Shown here in pieces: positions 1-3,677 of a DNA stretch of 5,588 nt. Source of the DNA: Chloroflexota bacterium (GTDB lineage Bacteria; Chloroflexota; Anaerolineae; Aggregatilineales; Phototrophicaceae); assembly GCA_023430545.1 (NCBI GenBank), contig JAEZAF010000029.1, positions 1-5,588 of the forward strand, read 5' to 3'. The translations under genes and the position numbers were made by a program. The notes under the pieces are model-generated. The model was given only the letters and a program-made list of their open reading frames with translations. It searched no databases and was not told the DNA's origin. Each line of letters begins with the position of its first letter. The first letter of the stretch is position 1.

Positions 1-19
1 GGGGTCGCAGCGGTGTGAA

Positions 20-49
20 AAGTCCTCCCCCGTCAACGGGGGAGGATTT
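20..49. repeat. GC-rich perfect hairpin, probable dispersed intergenic repeat
   Basis: TCCTCCCCCG (23-32) and CGGGGGAGGA (37-46) are exact reverse complements around a TCAA loop. Read as RNA, a G-U and two A-U pairs extend the stem to 20-49. It is followed by TTTAGG and not by a run of T, so it is a poor intrinsic terminator as read on the + strand. From memory, GGGGGAGG-hairpins followed by TTTAGGTGGGGG recur between genes in many bacterial genomes, which suggests a dispersed repeat. That is recollection and not shown by this window, where it occurs once. It could still help end transcription of a gene upstream of the window. Confidence 0.6.
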
Positions 50-75
50 AGGTGGGGGTCTATCGCACCAATTAG

Positions 76-135
76 AGAAGCCGGACTTTCGAGCTTAGCT
101 TAACGCGTATGCGCTTCAGCGCGTCCGGTGCTTCT
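76..135. repeat. Bulged inverted repeat with internal hairpin
   Basis: AGAAG-CCGGAC (76-86) is complementary to GTCCGG (123-128), then a two-base bulge TG (129-130), then CTTCT (131-135). This gives an 11-bp stem interrupted once. Directly inside its 3' arm is a second small hairpin, GCGC-TTCA-GCGC (111-122), which would stack on the outer stem. It lies upstream of the promoter at 196-204, so it would only be RNA if transcribed from outside the window. Chance formation cannot be excluded. Confidence 0.35.
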
Positions 136-195
136 ACCCACATCCGTCGCATCCCCAATAATTTGAAAATTCTAACCGCACAACGCGAACATCTG

Positions 196-204
196 TGCTA
201 TAAT
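196..204 (+). promoter_or_regulatory. Extended -10 promoter element, probably for purU
   Basis: TGC followed by TATAAT (199-204) is a perfect consensus -10 hexamer with the upstream TGn extension used by primary sigma factors. No good -35 box sits at the normal distance: 17 bp upstream reads CCGCAC and 16 bp upstream reads CGCACA. An extended -10 can work without one. Transcription would start near 210-212 and read toward purU, giving a leader of about 280 nt. No better promoter is seen closer to purU. Confidence 0.5.
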
Positions 205-261
205 GAAGAATCTCTGCACCTTAACATCCTACCGCGCTATGGCATAGACAACGGTCACTGT

Positions 262-395
262 TGCAGCAGCACTTTTTTTTGTGCGGCAGCGGCAGCAGCA
301 GCAAGCCGATTTTGAACCTGAACACCGGTGGACAGACCACAATTGCAGCACGATATTGCTGCAAAGTGCAGCAAACATGCTGCAAACATGCTGCG
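262..395. repeat. Cluster of TGCAGCA / TGCTGCA heptamers, partly phased at 11 bp
   Basis: TGCAGCA occurs at 262-268, 344-350 and 367-373. Its reverse complement TGCTGCA occurs at 357-363 and 378-384, and TGCTGCG at 389-395. These make two perfect inverted repeats: TTGCAGCA/TGCTGCAA (343-350/357-364, 6-nt spacer) and TGCAGCA/TGCTGCA (367-373/378-384, 4-nt spacer). There is also an exact 11-bp tandem repeat AAACATGCTGC (373-383 and 384-394). Spacing near one helical turn fits an array of regulator-binding sites. Alternatively the inverted repeats form two hairpins in the purU leader RNA, or the region is simple-sequence expansion of GCA/GCT triplets. Confidence 0.45.
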
Positions 396-490
396 GACAT
401 GATACCCATTCAACGCATTGCGCTGACGGTGGGTTGGTGGTAGATTTGCCCGCGTTTGCTTCCCGGATTTTCTGACAGCGCGAATGACCC

Positions 491-1372
491 ATGACTGACG
501 CCAGCCCTTCCGCCGCTTCACCCGTTTCCGCCATTCTGTTGATTTCCTGCACCGATCAGCGTGGTCTCGTCGCCGCCGTGACCGATTTCATCTTCACCAA
601 CGGCGGGAATATCCTGCACCTCGACCAGCACGTCGATGCCGAGGCCGGAGTATTCTTTATGCGTGTGGAGTGGGATATGACCGGTTTCGTCATCCACCGG
701 CATGAGCTGCACGCCGCCTTTGGTTTTGTCGCCCGCCGCTTTCAGATGCGGTGGGAACTGCATTTCTCCGACGATGTCCCGCGCATGGCGGTGTTCGTCA
801 GCAGGCAGTCACACTGTCTGTTCGATATTCTGTCGCGCTGGCGGTCCGGTGAATGGCGGGTGGAGATCCCCGCCGTCGTCAGCAACCATGAGGCACTCGG
901 CGACATCGTCCGTCAGTTCGGGCTGGATTTTCACGTGTTCCCGATCGACCGTGAGAATAAGGCGGAGCAGGAAGCCGCCCAGATCGCCTTAATGCGTGAA
1001 CTGAACGTCGATTTCATCGTGCTGGCCCGCTATATGCAGATCCTGTCCAGCGATTTCGTGGCGCAGTTCCCGAATCGCATCATCAACATTCACCACTCGT
1101 TTCTGCCCGCGTTTGCCGGGGCAAGACCGTATCACGCGGCCTATGATCGCGGCGTGAAGATCATCGGCGCGACCAGCCATTACGTCACCAGCGATCTTGA
1201 CGCGGGGCCGATCATCGAGCAGAACGTCCTGCGCGTCAACCACAAGGACGCCGTCCGCGATCTGGTGCGCAAAGGGCAGGATGTCGAAAAGCTGGTGCTG
1301 GCACAGGCCATCTGGCATCATTTGCAGAGGCGTGTGCTGGTCTACAACAACAAAACCGTCGTCTTCGGCTAA
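491..1372 (+). CDS. purU: Formyltetrahydrofolate deformylase (PurU)
   Basis: This 293-residue cytoplasmic enzyme hydrolyses 10-formyltetrahydrofolate to formate and tetrahydrofolate. In bacteria that adjusts the one-carbon pool and supplies formate for purine synthesis by the PurT route. Residues 13 to about 90 form an ACT-type regulatory domain (SCTDQRGLVAAVTDF). Residues from about 97 to the end are the formyltransferase-fold catalytic domain. The family's catalytic residues are present: Asn199 and His201 in RIINIHHSFLPAF, and Asp237 in SDLDAGPIIEQ. The KIIGATSHYV segment is also typical. Length fits the family (about 280-290), with a slightly longer Ser/Ala/Pro-rich N-terminus. The start at 491 is the earliest possible ATG, because an in-frame TGA lies at 485-487; later starts would cut the ACT domain. 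No clear Shine-Dalgarno precedes it, so initiation may be weak or unusual. A simple phosphoribosylglycinamide formyltransferase (PurN) is unlikely because PurN lacks the ACT domain. Confidence 0.95.
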   Translation: MTDASPSAASPVSAILLISCTDQRGLVAAVTDFIFTNGGNILHLDQHVDAEAGVFFMRVEWDMTGFVIHRHELHAAFGFVARRFQMRWELHFSDDVPRMAVFVSRQSHCLFDILSRWRSGEWRVEIPAVVSNHEALGDIVRQFGLDFHVFPIDRENKAEQEAAQIALMRELNVDFIVLARYMQILSSDFVAQFPNRIINIHHSFLPAFAGARPYHAAYDRGVKIIGATSHYVTSDLDAGPIIEQNVLRVNHKDAVRDLVRKGQDVEKLVLAQAIWHHLQRRVLVYNNKTVVFG

Positions 1373-1503
1373 AAATTGTAAATTTACTGCGCACATTTCC
1401 GGTCACAGGTGTACATCAGACAAACCCGAACTGGTACGAAACCGCTTCGGACGCTAGCCTTATGCGCGTTTGTCTGTCACAACGACGCTTTGCCACCCAT
1501 GCA

Positions 1504-1508
1504 GAGGA
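1504..1508 (+). promoter_or_regulatory. Ribosome binding site deciding the uppP start
   Basis: GAGGA lies 12 nt before the ATG at 1521. The spacing is a little long but usable. The alternative in-frame TTG at 1470 has no Shine-Dalgarno and would add 17 residues (Cys/Pro/Arg-containing) that do not resemble the family's N-terminus. Confidence 0.55.
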
Positions 1509-1520
1509 TCACTCATTGTC

Positions 1521-2399
1521 ATGATCGAATTTATTAAAGTCATCATCCTCGGTATTGTTCAGGGGATCACCGAATTTCTGCCGATTTCCTCGACCGGTCA
1601 CCTGATTATCGCCTCATCACTGCTGAACTTTGCGCATAGTTCCGGTGGTACGTTCGAGATCTTCATCCAGCTTGGCTCCGTGCTGGCGGTGGTCGCCTAC
1701 TACCGCGCCGATCTGCTGCGACAGGTGCGCACTGTCCACCGTGATCGCGGCGTGCAGAAGCTGTGGCTGGCGATTGTGATTGCCTCTATCCCCGCAGCGC
1801 TGGCCGGCTTTCTGGTGCGCGATACCATCAAGGAAAATCTGTATAAGGCCGATGGAAACACGAATGCCACCGGTCTGGCCGTGATCGCGATTGCACTGAT
1901 TATCGGTGGGATTATCTTCATCGTCATGGAGCGGGTGCGTGCACGTCGTATCAATCCGATAGAAGTGACCACCAAAACCGAAGTCACACCGGAACAGGCC
2001 GATCTTGAGAGTATCACACTTCGGCAGGCAGTCGGCGTTGGCATCGCGCAGATGTTCGCGCTGGTCCCCGGTGTTTCGCGCTCCGGTGCGTCGATTGTCG
2101 GCGGTCTGTTGAGTGGCATGAATCGGCCCACCGCGACGAAGTTTTCGTTCTATCTGTCAATTCCAGTGCTCGGCGGCGCAACGATCCTCGATCTGCTGCT
2201 GAGCCTCGATGAAATCACCAGTGAGGCCGGGATTCTCAGCCTTATTCTGGGGACCGTTGTCACGGCGATTGTGTCATGGTTCGCCATCGACTGGCTGGTG
2301 CGCTACGTCGCCCGTAATGACTTCACCCTGTTCGGTGTGTACCGCATCATCCTCGGTGGGATCATCCTGCTGCTGGGGGCAGCGGGCCTGCTGGGATAA
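1521..2399 (+). CDS. uppP: Undecaprenyl-diphosphatase (UppP/BacA family)
   Basis: This is a 292-residue polytopic inner-membrane enzyme. It removes a phosphate from undecaprenyl diphosphate, regenerating the lipid carrier for peptidoglycan and other envelope polymers; over-production gives bacitracin resistance in known bacteria. The first family motif is at residues 13-28 (VQGITEFLPISSTGHL), with Glu18, Ser23/Ser24 and His27; Gln14 occupies the E/Q position. The second motif PGVSRSGAS is at 183-191 with the essential Arg187. Its last residue is Ser where the family often has Thr, a conservative change. Several hydrophobic segments are visible, ending with a helix at about residues 272-292. 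A charged cytoplasmic loop of about 35 residues (roughly 136-170) makes it a bit longer than the E. coli protein. It follows purU by 148 nt with no terminator between them, so read-through is possible. A strong hairpin terminator lies 30 nt after the stop. Confidence 0.95.
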   Translation: MIEFIKVIILGIVQGITEFLPISSTGHLIIASSLLNFAHSSGGTFEIFIQLGSVLAVVAYYRADLLRQVRTVHRDRGVQKLWLAIVIASIPAALAGFLVRDTIKENLYKADGNTNATGLAVIAIALIIGGIIFIVMERVRARRINPIEVTTKTEVTPEQADLESITLRQAVGVGIAQMFALVPGVSRSGASIVGGLLSGMNRPTATKFSFYLSIPVLGGATILDLLLSLDEITSEAGILSLILGTVVTAIVSWFAIDWLVRYVARNDFTLFGVYRIILGGIILLLGAAGLLG

Positions 2400-2411
2400 C
2401 CCTTCGCAAAC

Positions 2412-2456
2412 CCTTCTGCTGAAAGAAGGCGACTCTCATCCGAGAGTCGTCTTTTG
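2412..2456 (+). terminator. Intrinsic terminator after uppP, with a competing upstream hairpin
   Basis: CGACTCTC (2430-2437) pairs perfectly with GAGAGTCG (2442-2449) around an ATCC loop. With two G-U pairs the stem extends to 2424-2455 and runs into TCTTTTG. Just upstream, CCTTCT (2412-2417) is the exact complement of AGAAGG (2424-2429), so the base of the terminator stem can pair in two mutually exclusive ways. It separates the purU-uppP unit from the secreted-protein genes and, because of the A-rich 5' flank, may also act on transcription from the other strand. Confidence 0.85.
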
Positions 2457-2475
2457 TATCTATGGAGCGTGTAAC

Positions 2476-2505
2476 TTCGCGTAATACTATCTTAGAAGTT
2501 ATAAA
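2476..2505 (+). promoter_or_regulatory. Weak candidate promoter for the first secreted-protein gene
   Basis: The gap between the uppP terminator and this gene is AT-rich. TATAAA (2500-2505) sits 18 bp after TTCGCG (2476-2481). The -10 is fair and the -35 is poor. TACTAT (2485-2490) and TACACT (2511-2516) are alternative -10 hexamers. A promoter is expected here because a terminator lies just upstream, but the exact site is uncertain. Confidence 0.25.
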
Positions 2506-2544
2506 TGGATTACACTGTGAGGGCGGTACTCCAACCCAATATCC

Positions 2545-2550
2545 AGGAGA
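2545..2550 (+). promoter_or_regulatory. Ribosome binding site deciding the start at 2558
   Basis: AGGAGA ends 7 nt before the ATG at 2558. This is ideal spacing and makes 2558 the start. The earlier in-frame ATG at 2462 lies at the edge of the uppP terminator with no Shine-Dalgarno, and would bury the signal peptide behind 32 extra residues. Confidence 0.8.
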
Positions 2551-2557
2551 AGATGAC

Positions 2558-3382
2558 ATGCATTTTCGCAGGACCATTTTTTTCTTCTTCATACTGTCCA
2601 CCAGTCTGACTCTGTTGAGTCTGGTGCAGGCACAGCAGCCAGATCCGCTCCCTCTTCCTCTTGAACCCGCCAATGCGCAAAATCGCGCAACCGTTGAGCT
2701 GTTGACCAACACCAGCTTCGAAACCGATGCAGATAATGACAAGATCCCGGATGGTTGGGTAGGAAAAAAGACGAACCTGGTCAAGAAGGATAAATATAAA
2801 TGCAATAAGCCTGAGAAGATCGTCGCTAATACCGGTGAATGTGCCTTCATGTTCAAAGGCAACGTGGATGGCAGTAAGAGTAAGCTCCAGCAGAGTATCC
2901 CAACCATTACCAGCATTGTTGACGGTGGTACGCTGACACTGAGTGCATTTGTCGATCCACGCAGCGCGGTGATCGGCAGCAGGATCGCCAAGGCGAAGGT
3001 CAAGTTCAGTGATAACACCAAAATCAAGCTGGACCTTCTGCTGCAGGAGAGCGATACCTATTTGCAGTTGGTAGATAGTGAACTCGTGGTGATTCCTGAG
3101 GGGGCGTCGATTACCCAGGCCAAGGTATTCTTCAGTTACGGAGAGGTTTCCGGTAAGTATTTTGTGGATGATGTCAGCCTGACGATCACCACAGACGATG
3201 CCCTGACTGAGACACCAGGTGAGACCCCTACTGATGGGCCAAGTCCGACCGCAAGCGATACCCCAACCATTACACCAAGTGCCACAGCATCCAACACACC
3301 AACCATTACACCAAGTGCCACGGCATCCAACACACCGACGATTACGCCATCGTCTACACCCTCGAATACACCTGGCCCCTGA
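2558..3382 (+). CDS. Secreted jelly-roll-like protein with Thr/Pro-rich repeat tail
   Basis: Predicted extracellular protein of 274 residues; I do not recognise a named family. Residues 1-25 are a Sec signal peptide: RR near the start, a Phe/Leu-rich core, and cleavage likely after VQA before QQ. Mature residues up to about 40 are Pro/Leu-rich. Residues 43-210 look like an all-beta jelly-roll of the carbohydrate-binding type. It opens with LLTNTSFE, followed by DADNDKIPDGW (57-67), which resembles the acidic calcium loops of thrombospondin type 3 or EF-hand-like repeats, and ends with FVDDVSLTI. The only cysteines of the mature protein, Cys82 and Cys95, could form a disulfide. Residues 216-274 are a Thr/Pro/Ser tail built from 12-residue units; no cell-wall anchor or C-terminal membrane segment follows. 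Its N-terminal domain is clearly paralogous to that of the gene at 3678-5579. Terminators on both sides suggest its own transcription unit. Glycan or surface binding is an inference from fold resemblance only. Confidence 0.85.
   Translation: MHFRRTIFFFFILSTSLTLLSLVQAQQPDPLPLPLEPANAQNRATVELLTNTSFETDADNDKIPDGWVGKKTNLVKKDKYKCNKPEKIVANTGECAFMFKGNVDGSKSKLQQSIPTITSIVDGGTLTLSAFVDPRSAVIGSRIAKAKVKFSDNTKIKLDLLLQESDTYLQLVDSELVVIPEGASITQAKVFFSYGEVSGKYFVDDVSLTITTDDALTETPGETPTDGPSPTASDTPTITPSATASNTPTITPSATASNTPTITPSSTPSNTPGP
3260..3367 (+). repeat. Three in-frame 36-bp tandem repeats in the Thr/Pro tail
   Basis: Units at 3260-3295, 3296-3331 and 3332-3367 each encode 12 residues. The first two both read TPTITPSATASN and differ at only 2 of 36 bases, both silent. 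The third reads TPTITPSSTPSN and is more diverged in DNA. The pattern indicates duplication inside the gene, with copy number likely to vary between strains. Such tails usually act as flexible, possibly glycosylated, spacers. Confidence 0.9.
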
Positions 3383-3452
3383 TAGAGGACTCGATCACGA
3401 TCCGGCGTTGCGTCTACGCTAAAGATCATGTGGTCGGGATGATGAACATCTA

Positions 3453-3492
3453 AAGCAAAAGGCGGCTCTGAACTCAGGGCCGCCCTTTGCTT
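3453..3492 (+). terminator. Long hairpin terminator after the first secreted-protein gene
   Basis: GGCGGCTCTG (3461-3470) pairs with CAGGGCCGCC (3475-3484) around AACT, with one U-G pair. After a single A/C mismatch, AAGCAAA (3453-3459) pairs with TTTGCTT (3486-3492). The result is an 18-position stem with one mismatch, followed by CCCGTTTGTTTTC. It lies 70 nt after the stop codon. The A-rich 5' arm and T-rich 3' arm fit an intrinsic terminator that may work in both directions. Confidence 0.8.
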
Positions 3493-3666
3493 CCCGTTTG
3501 TTTTCAAAAGTTACAAAAGTAAATAATCCCCACGCTGACCTGTTCTTTACCCTTCAAACCCGAACTCACGCGATAGACTGAAACTGGCGCACTTGTGTTT
3601 TGTGCCTGATACAGATTCCTCCGACCGCTTTCTGCGCCTCGGTCCTGAATTTATCCGTTATTTTCT

Positions 3667-3670
3667 GGAG
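3667..3670 (+). promoter_or_regulatory. Ribosome binding site deciding the start at 3678
   Basis: GGAG lies 7 nt before the ATG at 3678; a second ATG follows directly at 3681. An in-frame TTG at 3600 would add 26 residues, has no Shine-Dalgarno, and would bury the signal peptide, so 3678 is preferred. Confidence 0.7.
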
Positions 3671-3677
3671 TACCCCT

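Larger units (their letters stand above)
61..490. other. Non-coding region upstream of purU
   Basis: No convincing gene lies in this stretch. The small open frames here are short, overlap on both strands, lack ribosome binding sites and encode low-complexity peptides derived from GCA/GCT-rich DNA. What can be seen is an inverted repeat (76-135), an extended -10 promoter element (196-204), a run of eight T (273-280) inside GCAGC-rich sequence, and a cluster of TGCAGCA/TGCTGCA heptamers (262-395). No tRNA is recognisable, and I recognise no riboswitch class. Confidence 0.7.

Noticed and set aside
273..280. Run of eight T as an intrinsic terminator
   Set aside because: No convincing stem precedes it. 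The flanking GCAC/GTGC gives only four base pairs, with the T run itself as the loop.
229..552. Small overlapping open frames on both strands in the purU leader
   Set aside because: They are low-complexity peptides from GCA/GCT-rich DNA with no ribosome binding sites, and one runs into purU on the wrong strand.
1373..1390. AAATT-GTA-AATTT inverted repeat after purU as a terminator
   Set aside because: It is only five A/T pairs with no T tract, far weaker than the two clear terminators downstream.
989..1396. 135-residue open frame on the minus strand inside purU
   Set aside because: It is fully antisense to the catalytic domain of PurU, which carries clear family motifs.
1470..1520. Upstream TTG start for uppP
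   Set aside because: No Shine-Dalgarno lies before it, and the extra 17 residues do not look like a UppP N-terminus. The ATG at 1521 follows GAGGA.
2362..3027. 221-residue open frame on the minus strand
   Set aside because: It is antisense to the end of uppP, its terminator and the first secreted-protein gene. It has no ribosome binding site and no family resemblance; the + strand gene has a signal peptide, a Shine-Dalgarno and a paralogue.
3260..3367. 36-bp repeats as a CRISPR-like array
   Set aside because: The units are contiguous with no spacers, in frame, and encode a Thr/Pro tail.
3600..3677. Upstream TTG start for the propeller protein
   Set aside because: It would put 26 residues ahead of a well-formed signal peptide. 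GGAG at 3667-3670 supports 3678.
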